A stretch of 64,000 nucleotides of DNA from the NCBI RefSeq assembly GCF_900100955.1, contig NZ_FNCC01000020.1, positions 1 through 64,000 of the forward strand, written 5' to 3'. This DNA is from Lentzea fradiae (GTDB lineage Bacteria; Actinomycetota; Actinomycetes; Mycobacteriales; Pseudonocardiaceae). This document shows positions 1 to 10,216 of this stretch, in pieces. Made by a program: the position numbers and the translations under genes. The notes below the pieces were generated by a model that saw nothing but the letters and a program-made list of their open reading frames with translations, had not been told where the DNA came from and ran no database searches. Each line of letters opens with the position of its first letter. Within the stretch, counting starts at the first letter, position 1.

Positions 1-2
1 GC

Positions 3-110
3 CTGCGCTTCCTGACCCCCGAGAAGGCTGCCGTCGTGCTGGCGCACACAGCTGCCGAACGCCGGAGCGCCCCGGCGGCTGAGGACGAGGTCTGTCCCGT
101 CGGAGTGTGA
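3..110 (+). CDS. C-terminal end of an unidentified protein (partial)
   Basis: Frame 3 is open from the window edge to a TGA at 108-110, giving 35 residues that end EDEVCPVGV. The tail is Ala/Glu/Arg-rich with no recognisable domain. The frame has good codon usage, but the start and nearly all of the protein lie outside the window, so no function can be given. It converges on the flavoprotein gene at 162. Confidence 0.4.
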   Translation: MRFLTPEKAAVVLAHTAAERRSAPAAEDEVCPVGV

Positions 111-161
111 CGATCTCGCAGGCGGAATCCGCCGTCCCGATCACGGAGCGGTCCGCTCAGG

Positions 162-716
162 TCAGTCCTCGCCACGCGCGCTTGCACGATCACTCACGGC
201 CGACAGTGCAGCGCCCCACGGATACGTCTCCATGACCTGCCCACCCGTTCGCGGCGGATGCGGCACGAAGCCGCCCTCGCCGAACAACACGGTCACCCCC
301 GACTCGCGCAACTCCTCGACGCTGCGCCGGAAGGGGCGATTGTTCGCGAGCGCGGTGTTCACGAACGGCAAGACCGCAATCGGAACACCAAGACCGGTGA
401 GTTCGGCGAGCTGCGTGAGCACGTAGGTGTCAGCGATGCCCGCCGCCCACTTGTTGATCGTGTTGTACGTGGCCGGAGCCACGATGACAGCCGCAGCTTC
501 GGGAAGCGCCGGTTGCCCGGCTCGCTGGTGTCCCGTGCGGACGGGATGGCCGCTGAGTACTTCGAGTGCTTCGAGATCGAGGAAGTGTTCCACGGCGGCG
601 GGCGTGGCGACGCACCAGACGTCCCACCCATCGGCCTGCGCCAGCTTCACCATGCGGTCGATGTGGTCGGCAGGTCCAGCCCCACAGATCATCAGGTACA
701 GCACGGGTGCGCTCAC
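162..716 (-). CDS. Flavoprotein (HFCD-like, PF02441 type)
   Basis: This 184-aa protein resembles the FMN-binding flavoprotein fold of phosphopantothenoylcysteine decarboxylases and lantibiotic decarboxylases. The N-terminus (VSAPVLYLMICGAG) is a Rossmann-type strand-loop. A central APATYNTINKWAAGIADT stretch matches the PASANT/substrate-clamp region of the family, and IAVLPFVNTALANN follows as the conserved late strand. The GTG start at 716-714 overlaps the stop of the upstream XRE regulator (GTGA), so the two are translationally coupled. Pairs of an XRE regulator and a small flavoprotein are frequent in actinomycetes, but I know of no defined substrate. Family assignment is fairly sure; the reaction is unknown. 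Confidence 0.75.
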   Translation of the reverse strand: MSAPVLYLMICGAGPADHIDRMVKLAQADGWDVWCVATPAAVEHFLDLEALEVLSGHPVRTGHQRAGQPALPEAAAVIVAPATYNTINKWAAGIADTYVLTQLAELTGLGVPIAVLPFVNTALANNRPFRRSVEELRESGVTVLFGEGGFVPHPPRTGGQVMETYPWGAALSAVSDRASARGED

Positions 717-1924
717 GCCTCTACTCCCGCTCGTCCGGCCATCTGACGCACCAGCCTTCCAGGCTCGCCCGTGGTGTTGTTCAGCAGTGACCGCAGCAGG
801 CCATGAGCCAGCGGCCGGCAGCGGACCTCCTCGGGTGCGATCTGCTCCGCACGTCCCAGCATCCGTACCGCTTGGCGGTAGTCGCCGACGCCCGCGTGCG
901 CCTCGGTGAGATCGAGCAGGTAGTTGGCCTGCCGTTCGGCGGACAACGCGGCGACCGCACGAGAACTGATCGTCGCCGCGAACTCCAAGGCTTGCCCGCA
1001 CTCGTGCAGCCGCACCAAGGCGGAGACACGGTGAATCTGCGTATTGGTGACACCGAAGAAAGTGTGGTGGTCGTTGTAGTGCGGCTCGTAGATCAGCGCG
1101 GATGCAAGCGCCGCCTCATGCATCTCACGAGCCAGGTCAGCGTCTTCCTGTCCAGCCGCCGTGATCGAGGCCGCCAGGTACAACATGCCGTGCAGCGACA
1201 GCAACTCTGCCGCGTTGCTGTTGACCTCTGGCCTCATCCGGTCCGCCATCGCCAGCAAGGTCGCAATGGCTTGCGACCGCTCGTGGATGCTGGTCATGGC
1301 GCGAGCGACGCTACGGGTCGCGCGGGCGAGGGACCACGTGTCGTCGATCCGCATCGCCGTGTTCATGGCGCGGTCAGCGGCGAGCCACGCCACGTCGTTC
1401 GTTTCGAACTTGAGCAGCATGGACGACGCAAGGCGGTACACCGTGACCAGGATGCGGTAAGCCGCTACGCGGTCGGCTTCCGACACGGTCTGCACCGCGA
1501 CCTGAGCCTCGGCCATGAGTCCCGGCAAGTGCCTCGCCACAACGGTGAAGCGCGACATGCTCCAGGCATGGTCAAGATAGGACGCTTGGCGCGCAACAGT
1601 GCCGAAGTCCGCCTCCGGGGCCGACGTCCGCAACCCGGGGTACGCGGCAAGCGCTCGGCGGATCGCCTGGACTTCACCGACATCAACACATTGTCGGGCC
1701 CGCTGGTCGCGGTGGTCATCGGTGAGCACAGTGGGATCGATGCGCAGCACCTCCGCCACCCGCTCGATCATCGGCAGACGCGCCAGTTCACGCTCACCGG
1801 ATTCGATCTTGTCCAGCCACGACGTCGAGCGTCCGACCATGTCGGCGAACTGCTTGCGTCCGAGCTTGCGCCGCTCACGCCAGTAGCGGACACGTGCACC
1901 GATGCGCTCGTCGGCCTGCTCCAT
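713..1924 (-). CDS. XRE-family helix-turn-helix regulator with C-terminal TPR-like region
   Basis: This 403-aa protein starts with a Cro/C1-type HTH (about residues 8-65; VRYWRERRKLGRKQFADMVG, then STSWLDKIESGER as recognition helix). A long all-alpha Ala-rich region of TPR type follows (about 100-400). This architecture is common in actinobacterial regulators of small neighbouring operons. Its stop overlaps the GTG of the flavoprotein gene by four bases, so the regulator and flavoprotein form one operon. The divergent gene at 2063 shares the 138-bp intergenic region and is a likely target. The ligand is unknown. Confidence 0.85.
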   Translation of the reverse strand: MEQADERIGARVRYWRERRKLGRKQFADMVGRSTSWLDKIESGERELARLPMIERVAEVLRIDPTVLTDDHRDQRARQCVDVGEVQAIRRALAAYPGLRTSAPEADFGTVARQASYLDHAWSMSRFTVVARHLPGLMAEAQVAVQTVSEADRVAAYRILVTVYRLASSMLLKFETNDVAWLAADRAMNTAMRIDDTWSLARATRSVARAMTSIHERSQAIATLLAMADRMRPEVNSNAAELLSLHGMLYLAASITAAGQEDADLAREMHEAALASALIYEPHYNDHHTFFGVTNTQIHRVSALVRLHECGQALEFAATISSRAVAALSAERQANYLLDLTEAHAGVGDYRQAVRMLGRAEQIAPEEVRCRPLAHGLLRSLLNNTTGEPGRLVRQMAGRAGVEA

Positions 1925-1984
1925 GCTCCACCTCGCTGACCTGCGTGGACAGCCGCCACTGTACCCAGTCAGAGGTCACACATT

Positions 1985-1992
1985 TTGTACAA
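1985..1992. promoter_or_regulatory. Perfect 8-bp palindrome TTGTACAA in divergent promoter region
   Basis: TTGTACAA is self-complementary and AT-rich against a GC-rich background. It lies between the divergent XRE regulator (starts 1924) and the Cys-rich protein gene (starts 2063). It could be an operator of the XRE protein. This is inference from position only, and no second copy was found nearby. Confidence 0.3.
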
Positions 1993-2062
1993 GCCGTTAC
2001 GCGCGGTTGCCATAGCGTCCTTTCGACGCATCGACCTTGGCTGTCTACGGAGACGAGGAGCG

Positions 2063-2692
2063 ATGAGCCAACTCATCGTGCCGTACATCACCAGTTGGAG
2101 TGCGGAGCAAGAGATTCCTTCCCGCGTGGTGGAGCTTCCCGGCATTGGCATCGGCTACGCGAACGAGATGTTCGGCGACCGGGACGCGCAGGGCGTGCTG
2201 TGGCTCCGGTCCGGTGTACGCCACGGCGTGGGCAAACCCGAGTTCGGCAAGGTGCACCCCCTCCGGCAACGGCGGGCCATGCGCAAGCTCCTGTGCCAGG
2301 TGTGCGCTGGACCCGCCGACCTGAACGACGACGGGCTGCTCTGGCTGCTGCGCGACTACCGGAGCGACTGGACGGGCTGGCCCGACGGCATGGGTTGCAC
2401 CGAGCCGCCTGTCTGCCTGCCGTGCGCCTCCGTCTCGTTGCGGTTGTGTCCGGCGCTCAGGCGGGGAGCCGCGGCTGTTCGAGTACGTGAGTCCGTGGTT
2501 GCCGGAGTCCGCGGTGCGCTGTACAGGAAGAGCCCGATCGGGCCGGTCTCGGCGGAGGACGTGAACGTGGCCTACGACGACCCGGACATCCGGTGGGTGG
2601 TGGCGTCGGCGCTCATCCGCGAACTTCGGGACTGCACGCTCGTGCCGCTGGAGGAGCTGATTGAGCAGCGCTACGCGGCCCACAAGCGGTGA
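2063..2692 (+). CDS. Conserved hypothetical Cys-rich (zinc-ribbon-like) protein
   Basis: This 209-aa protein has the start ATG at 2063 after an AGACGAGGAG ribosome binding site. An upstream in-frame start at 1985 has no such site and was not used. Cysteines at about residues 78 and 81 (CQVC), 112, 118 and 121 (CLPC) and 129 form a zinc-ribbon-like pattern flanking the segment LLWLLRDYRSDWTGWPDG. I recognise this layout from actinomycete proteins of unknown function next to XRE regulators. It is divergent from the XRE/flavoprotein operon and may belong to the same regulatory unit. No catalytic motif is visible. Confidence 0.7.
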   Translation: MSQLIVPYITSWSAEQEIPSRVVELPGIGIGYANEMFGDRDAQGVLWLRSGVRHGVGKPEFGKVHPLRQRRAMRKLLCQVCAGPADLNDDGLLWLLRDYRSDWTGWPDGMGCTEPPVCLPCASVSLRLCPALRRGAAAVRVRESVVAGVRGALYRKSPIGPVSAEDVNVAYDDPDIRWVVASALIRELRDCTLVPLEELIEQRYAAHKR

Positions 2693-2740
2693 TAGCGCCA
2701 CCACGAACACCAGCTCGGCGCACTGAGCGTCGGAGTTCGG

Positions 2741-2812
2741 TGGGCGCGACAGGGATCGAACCTGCGACCGCTCGGGTGTAAACCGAGTGCTCTTCCGCTG
2801 AGCTACACGCCC
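2741..2812 (-). tRNA. tRNA-Val (anticodon TAC)
   Basis: The reverse strand folds into a 72-nt cloverleaf. The acceptor GGGCGTG pairs with CGCGCCC, with one G-T pair. The D-arm contains GTAGCTCAGCGG, the anticodon arm is CTCGG-TTTACAC-CCGAG with anticodon TAC (Val), and the T-arm is GGTTCGATCCC. The discriminator base is A, and CCA is not encoded. It stands alone between the Cys-rich protein and ahpE. Confidence 0.95.
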
Positions 2813-2850
2813 CAACCCCACACCCCGGCAAGGGGCACAAGGAAGCTACA

Positions 2851-3312
2851 TCATGCCGTGAGAGAGGCTACGGCCTTCTTCCAGGCGTCCTGATCCCGGG
2901 CCTCCCCCGGCGAGTTCACCTGAGCGAACCGCACCACACCGGTCAGGTCGACGAGGAACGTGCCCCGCACGGCCATGCCGGCGGCCTCGTTGAACACGCC
3001 GTACGCCTGCGCGACGGCGCCGTGCGGCCAGAAGTCGGACAGCAGCGGGAACTGGTAGCCCTCCTGCTGGGCCCACGCCTTCAGCGCGAACGGGGTGTCC
3101 ACCGACACACCCAGCACCTGGACGTCGCGGTCGGAGTACTCGGCCAGCTCGTCGCGGAGCTGGCAGAGCTCGCCGCGGCACGTTCCGCTGAACGCGAACG
3201 GGTAGAAGACCACGAGGACGTTCTTCTCGCCTCGGAACGACGACAGCGTCACTGGCTGCTTGTTGTAGTCCTTCAGCGTGAAGTCCGGGGCTTCCGAACC
3301 GACGACGACCAC
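2851..3312 (-). CDS. ahpE: One-cysteine peroxiredoxin AhpE
   Basis: This 153-aa thioredoxin-fold peroxidase reduces peroxides through a peroxidatic cysteine in the FAFSGTCRGEL segment. APDFTLKDYNKQPVTL opens the fold, and PLLSDFWPHGAVAQAYGVFNE is nearly identical to the M. tuberculosis AhpE pattern. GTG at 3312 was chosen as start because it lies about five bases after GGAGG and gives exactly the length of M. tuberculosis AhpE. The ORF extends further upstream without a homologous sequence. The ahpE-DUF3052-aceE neighbourhood is the same as in mycobacteria. Confidence 0.9.
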   Translation of the reverse strand: MVVVGSEAPDFTLKDYNKQPVTLSSFRGEKNVLVVFYPFAFSGTCRGELCQLRDELAEYSDRDVQVLGVSVDTPFALKAWAQQEGYQFPLLSDFWPHGAVAQAYGVFNEAAGMAVRGTFLVDLTGVVRFAQVNSPGEARDQDAWKKAVASLTA

Positions 3313-3378
3313 CACGACCTCCGCACCCGACCAGGAGCCACGGGCGACTTGCGTGCCCGTGACCAACCTAGCCGAAGG

Positions 3379-3810
3379 TCAGCGCTTGGCCTTGGCCGAC
3401 TTCGGCCAGACCAGGCGGGTGCCCGCCCAGTCGTCGGCGACGCTGATGTTCGAGGTCTGGGACAGGCCGGCGGTGGGCACGGCCTCGGCGATGTCCGAGG
3501 GTTCGACGTGGCCGGGGCGGCCGGTCTTCGGGGTGAGCACCCAGATCACGCCGTCCTCCGCGAGCACGCCGGTGGCTTCGAGCAGGGCGTCGACCAGGTC
3601 GCCGTCGTCCTCCCGCCACCAGAGCAGCACCACGCTCACGGTCTCGTCGGCATCCTCGTCGAGGAGGTCGCCCCCGATCTGCTCCTCGACGGCGGCACGG
3701 AGGTTGTCGTCGACGTCCTCGTCCCAGCCGAGTTCTTGGACGACCATGCCCGATTCGATCCCGAGCTTCTCGGCGACGCCGATCTTGCCGGCGTCTTCCG
3801 CGGCGACCAC
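3379..3810 (-). CDS. DUF3052 family protein
   Basis: This 143-aa acidic protein matches the actinobacterial DUF3052 family (M. tuberculosis Rv2239c). It contains VAEKLGIESGMVVQELGWDEDVD, DDGDLVDALLEATGVLAEDGVIWVLTPKTGR and a basic tail (WPKSAKAKR). The GTG at 3810 gives the usual family N-terminus VVAAED and lies ten bases from GGAGG; a GTG at 3819 sits too close to that site. Biochemical function is unknown. It is followed by ahpE on the same strand and is divergent from aceE. Confidence 0.85.
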   Translation of the reverse strand: MVAAEDAGKIGVAEKLGIESGMVVQELGWDEDVDDNLRAAVEEQIGGDLLDEDADETVSVVLLWWREDDGDLVDALLEATGVLAEDGVIWVLTPKTGRPGHVEPSDIAEAVPTAGLSQTSNISVADDWAGTRLVWPKSAKAKR

Positions 3811-4127
3811 GGTTTTCACTCCTCCAACTACGCAAGAGCGACAGCCCTGAGACTGCCGCCGAAGTCCGTTACTCCGGCTAGCGAACACTGTCAGCTACCT
3901 CCGGCGCAACTGTTGACCACGTGACACGCCGTGACGCCCACCCCTGTGACGTTGCCTAGACTGGCATGAGGCACGCTCTACATACCTCTTATCGCGCGCG
4001 CGTGAGGACACGATCCAGAACTACTGACCAGTAGCGATGCCGAAGTCGGCGCGCAAGGACAACGATAGGAGCGCGTGGCACGGTTTCCGGGCCACGCGAG
4101 TACCGCCAACGAAGCCGAGGAGACACC

Positions 4128-6887
<2,760 letters not shown>

Positions 6888-6898
6888 CCAGCCGAACC

Positions 6899-6937
6899 GG
6901 AAAGGGCCACTCCGCCTCGTGCGGAGCGGCCCTTTCC
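6899..6937 (+). terminator. Rho-independent-type terminator of aceE
   Basis: GGAAAGGGCC at 6899-6908 pairs with GGCCCTTTCC at 6928-6937. CTCCGC and GCGGAG pair inside around a short loop. The stem begins 11 bases after the aceE stop codon. Confidence 0.8.
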
Positions 6938-7039
6938 GCGCCCTGAGAGCGCCGTCAGCACACGGACAGCCTTCAGGCGCCTCACCATCCTCAAAGGCCG
7001 TCCGGCGGCGGCACGGCGCTCCTCAGCGGGCAGAGATGA

Positions 7040-8206
7040 TCAGCACTGCGGCACCGGCCTGGCCGCCAGCAGCGGCTGGTCCGCACGACCGTCCAACAGC
7101 AACGGGACCAACGGACGCGCCTCCTGCTTCAGCGGCACGATCCGGTCACCGCCACGCAGGTACTGCGACGTGATCCCGTGCAACGCCAGCTCGTCCTGCG
7201 CCTCGACGTACTGCGCCCCGGTGAGCACGTACCCGCACGGCGCCGCCACCACATCGGACGGATCCGGCGCCTCGTTGTCCGCCCCGCCGAAGTAGACCGG
7301 CCCGGACCGCGCGGCACGGGACGCCGCGTTGGCCGCCTCGATGCCCGCGCGGTTGTCCTGGACGAACGACTGCGTGCCGTCCAACGCCTTGAGGTGCGAC
7401 TCGACGCGGTACGCGGGGGTGTTGGACGTGTTGGTCTCGACGAGCAGTCCCATGCCGTGCTTCAGGCCACCTGTGTTGCGCAGGATGCGTTCCTGGCCGT
7501 CACCGGCGACCTGACGGACGGGTTCACCGGTCACTGGGTCGACATAAATGCCGTAGACACCGGACGTGCGCCCGGCGGCCTCGACGGACGGGCGGACGTA
7601 CGAGCGCGACAGCGTCTCCGAGAGGTCGTGCACGCCGTCGGCGACGTTGAGGTTGCGCGGCCACAGCCACAGCACGTCCTTGACGTAGTACGGCACGGAC
7701 TGCCCGAACTCGTGCAGGTCGTGGATCACGTCGGGCTGCCAGTCGCGGATCACCGCGGCCATCGCGCGGGCCTCGGCGGTGCGCAGCAGCAGGTGGTCGC
7801 GGTTGATGTCGACGCCGTCGGAGTTGCCGCGGGTGTTGGCCGCGCGGCCGTCCGGGTTGGCGTTCGGGACGAACAGGTAGGTGACGGACGAGGTGCGCGG
7901 CAGCGAGCGCATCCGGATCAGGCACGCTTCGCGGCCCGCCGGCTCGTTGCCGTGCTGGGAGCAGAGGAAGAGCACGATGGTGCGCGCCGAGCGCGGGCCG
8001 ACCCGGACGAGCTGGACCGGGCGGCCCTGGGCGGTTCTGCCGATCTCGGTGACGGGCAGGCCGGTGGCGCGCAGGTAGGTCTGCTCCCCGGCTTCGGTGG
8101 TCCACGCGCCGGTGAGCTCGAACTCGGTGCGGGGCGGTTCGGCGGCCCCGGCCGGGACCGGAACGAGAACCAGGACGAAGGCGAGTAATGCGATCAGTCC
8201 CCTCAT
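7040..8206 (-). CDS. Secreted M14-family zinc carboxypeptidase
   Basis: This 388-aa exported metallopeptidase carries a Sec signal (MRGLIALLAFVLVLVPVPAGA, predicted cut near residue 21). Zinc ligands H85 and E88 lie in QHGNEPAG, and the third is in HDLHEFG (about 162-165). Substrate-binding residues are in NPDGRAANTRGN and DINRD. A VETNTS segment late in the domain provides the likely catalytic Glu. The ATG at 8206 overlaps the pnuC stop (ATGA), so it is coupled to pnuC. It probably trims C-terminal residues of extracellular peptides or cell-wall fragments. Family is secure; the substrate is not. Confidence 0.9.
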   Translation of the reverse strand: MRGLIALLAFVLVLVPVPAGAAEPPRTEFELTGAWTTEAGEQTYLRATGLPVTEIGRTAQGRPVQLVRVGPRSARTIVLFLCSQHGNEPAGREACLIRMRSLPRTSSVTYLFVPNANPDGRAANTRGNSDGVDINRDHLLLRTAEARAMAAVIRDWQPDVIHDLHEFGQSVPYYVKDVLWLWPRNLNVADGVHDLSETLSRSYVRPSVEAAGRTSGVYGIYVDPVTGEPVRQVAGDGQERILRNTGGLKHGMGLLVETNTSNTPAYRVESHLKALDGTQSFVQDNRAGIEAANAASRAARSGPVYFGGADNEAPDPSDVVAAPCGYVLTGAQYVEAQDELALHGITSQYLRGGDRIVPLKQEARPLVPLLLDGRADQPLLAARPVPQC

Positions 8207-8826
8207 AGGGGTGACTTTGCCGCCTGTGTCAACCGGTTGGCGGTCCGGTTCCAGTCGATGAAGCCGTGGACCACCAGGCCCGCGAAGATCAGGTAGACGA
8301 ACGCGCTGAAGTACAGGCCGGACTGGATCTGCAACGGCACGCCGACGGCGTCGACCACGAGCCACACCAGCCAGAACTCCACGAGTCCCAGGCCCTGCAG
8401 GGCGAACGCCAGCACGGTGCCGACGAAGATCGCGGCGTCCGGCCACGGCGCCCACGAGGCGTCCAGCCAGTCGAGGACGAGGGCGAACGCGACGGTGCCC
8501 GCGGCGAAGACGCCGGCGACGGCGAGCCGTTCGCGCGGGGAGCCCTTGCGCACCACCACGCCGAAGACGGGGTCACGCCGGCGCACCCACGCGTACCAGC
8601 CGTAGATCGCGATCAGGCCGACGACGACCTGCCTGGTCGCGAGCCCGCCGAGGTGCGCGGAGAGGTAGACGGTGAACAGCAGTGCCACGGAGACCAGCTG
8701 CACGGGCCAGGTCAGCAGCGAGCGGCGCTGCGCGAGGAAGACGACCGCCAGCGCGAGCACCTGCCCGACCAGCTCCGTGTACGCGATCTTCTGGCCGAAG
8801 ATCGTCAGTCCCAGCTCGTACCACAC
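8203..8826 (-). CDS. pnuC: PnuC-type nicotinamide riboside/NMN transporter
   Basis: This 207-aa membrane protein of the PnuC family is a facilitator for nicotinamide riboside or a related vitamin. About seven hydrophobic helices are visible. Family motifs include WPVQLVSVALLFTVY, IAIYGWYAWVRR and EFWLVWLVVDAVGVPLQIQ with LYFSAFVYL. GTG at 8826 is preferred because GGGAGA lies seven bases upstream; the frame remains open to 8928. It forms an operon with the downstream carboxypeptidase (ATGA overlap). Substrate specificity (NR versus another vitamin) cannot be read from the sequence. Confidence 0.85.
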   Translation of the reverse strand: MWYELGLTIFGQKIAYTELVGQVLALAVVFLAQRRSLLTWPVQLVSVALLFTVYLSAHLGGLATRQVVVGLIAIYGWYAWVRRRDPVFGVVVRKGSPRERLAVAGVFAAGTVAFALVLDWLDASWAPWPDAAIFVGTVLAFALQGLGLVEFWLVWLVVDAVGVPLQIQSGLYFSAFVYLIFAGLVVHGFIDWNRTANRLTQAAKSPL

Positions 8827-8942
8827 GGTTCGTCTCCCGCGGTTCAGTCGCAGCACACCGGATGTTCCCGGCGGTCCCACCTTGTCACCCTCCACAGCAC
8901 CGGCGCGCGTCTCTTTGTTCCAGTTCACGATTCGGAGGGCTC

Positions 8943-8948
8943 TAACCT
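8943..8948 (+). promoter_or_regulatory. Leaderless -10 element TAACCT
   Basis: TAACCT fits the actinobacterial TANNNT -10 and ends six bases before the ATG at 8955. Transcription would start at or next to the initiation codon. No Shine-Dalgarno is visible, which agrees with a leaderless message. Confidence 0.6.
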
Positions 8949-8954
8949 GACCCG

Positions 8955-9998
8955 ATGGGGATCTTGAGCCGGGACCGGCTGAACAGGGCGCTGGTCGAAC
9001 GCCAGCTGCTGCGCGAACGCACGGGGATGAGCGCGCTCGCCACCGTCGAGCACCTCTTCGGGGTCCAGGCGCAGGAGCCGAAGTCCCCCTACATCGGGCT
9101 CTGGACCCGCGTCGAGGGCTTCCTGCCGAAGGAGCTGGAGGACCTGCTCACCGGCAGGCAGGCGGTCCGCATGCTGCTGATGCGCGGCACGATCCACCTG
9201 GTCAGCGCCCGGGACGCGCTCGGACTGCGTCCCCACACGCAGCTCAAGCTGGACCGCGAGCTGCAAAGCGGTCCGTTCGCGAGCCGGTTGCGCGGTCTCG
9301 ACCTCGACGCGGTGGCGGAGGCAGGCCGCGCGATCCTCGACGACGTCCCGCAGGGCACCGCCGACGCCGGGAAGCAGCTGAGACAGCGCTGGCCCGACCG
9401 CGAGCACACCGTCCTCGGCAACGCCCTGCGCAACAAGCTGGCGCTGGTCCAGCTCCCGCCGCGCGGCCTGTGGCACCGCAGCGGCCGGGCGGTGTGCACG
9501 ACGGTCGAGAACTGGCTGGGCAGGCCGCAGGAGGCCATCGGGAAGGACGAGATCGTCCTGCGCTACCTGCGGGCGTTCGGCCCGGCGACGGTCATGGACG
9601 CCCAGCAGTGGTCCGGTCTCACGCGGCTCCGCGAGACGTTCGAGGCGCTCCGGCCACAGCTCGTGACGTTCCGGGACGAGGCGGGCAAGGAGCTGTTCGA
9701 CCTGCCCGACGCCCCGCGTCCGGACGCGGACACTGCGCTGCCGGTGCGGCTGCTGCCCGAGTTCGACAACATCCTGCTCGCCCACGCCGACCGCCGCCGC
9801 GTCATCGCCGACGACCGGCTGGGTGTCGTCGTCGGCGGCAAGCCCACGGTCCTCGTCGACGGGTACGTCGTCGCCACCTGGTCACTCGGCAAGGACGGCA
9901 CGGTCACCGTCGACTACATCGACGACCTGCCGCCGAGCAGGAAGAAGGCGGTCGCCGAGGAGTGCGACCGCCTTCAGGACTGGGTGCGGGCCGGCTGA
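8955..9998 (+). CDS. Winged-helix DNA-binding protein of the AlkZ/YcaQ (HTH_42) superfamily
   Basis: This 347-aa protein belongs to the HTH_42 superfamily (PF06224), which includes the DNA glycosylases AlkZ and E. coli YcaQ. The catalytic Q-x-Q motif of that group is visible as Q38-A-Q40 in HLFGVQAQEPKSPYIGLW. RMLLMRGTIHLVSARDAL and LPEFDNILLAHADRRRVI are also family hallmarks. In AlkZ the two glutamines support excision of alkylated or crosslinked bases. The superfamily is confident; whether this copy is a glycosylase is inference from the intact QxQ. The gene is monocistronic and ends before an inverted-repeat element. Confidence 0.8.
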   Translation: MGILSRDRLNRALVERQLLRERTGMSALATVEHLFGVQAQEPKSPYIGLWTRVEGFLPKELEDLLTGRQAVRMLLMRGTIHLVSARDALGLRPHTQLKLDRELQSGPFASRLRGLDLDAVAEAGRAILDDVPQGTADAGKQLRQRWPDREHTVLGNALRNKLALVQLPPRGLWHRSGRAVCTTVENWLGRPQEAIGKDEIVLRYLRAFGPATVMDAQQWSGLTRLRETFEALRPQLVTFRDEAGKELFDLPDAPRPDADTALPVRLLPEFDNILLAHADRRRVIADDRLGVVVGGKPTVLVDGYVVATWSLGKDGTVTVDYIDDLPPSRKKAVAEECDRLQDWVRAG

Positions 9999-10066
9999 AC
10001 ACGCCTCAGCGGCACTGTCCGTGACGCCAAGCCGCACTCGCGACTCCCTTTCGTGTTTCTCGCCGG

Positions 10067-10116
10067 GTACGCGGGGGCCCTACGTTTCGTCCACCGACAC
10101 GCGGGGACCCCGCGTA
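10067..10116. repeat. Dispersed intergenic palindrome family, copy A
   Basis: Two related hairpins lie in tandem. The first, GTACGCGGGGGCCCTACGT at about 10067-10085, is imperfect. The second at 10099-10115 is a perfect stem of ACGCGGGG and CCCCGCGT around a single A. It lies between convergent genes (AlkZ-like and nucleotidyltransferase). The same sequence recurs at 30021 and 52688. It probably acts as a bidirectional terminator or is a small repeat element. Confidence 0.75.
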
Positions 10117-10216
10117 CTAAGCCGCGTCACGCAGAGGCAGCGTTTACCGCTGGATGGGATGACACGCGAGTGGGTGTGCGTGGCGACCGGCGGAGGACAG
10201 AAGTCCGGTCGGGCGA

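Noticed and set aside
3913..3984. Sigma-70-type promoter for aceE (TTGACC 3913, TTGCCT 3952, TACATA 3979)
   Set aside because: None of the hexamer pairs has acceptable 16-18 bp spacing, so no promoter was called in 3811-4127.
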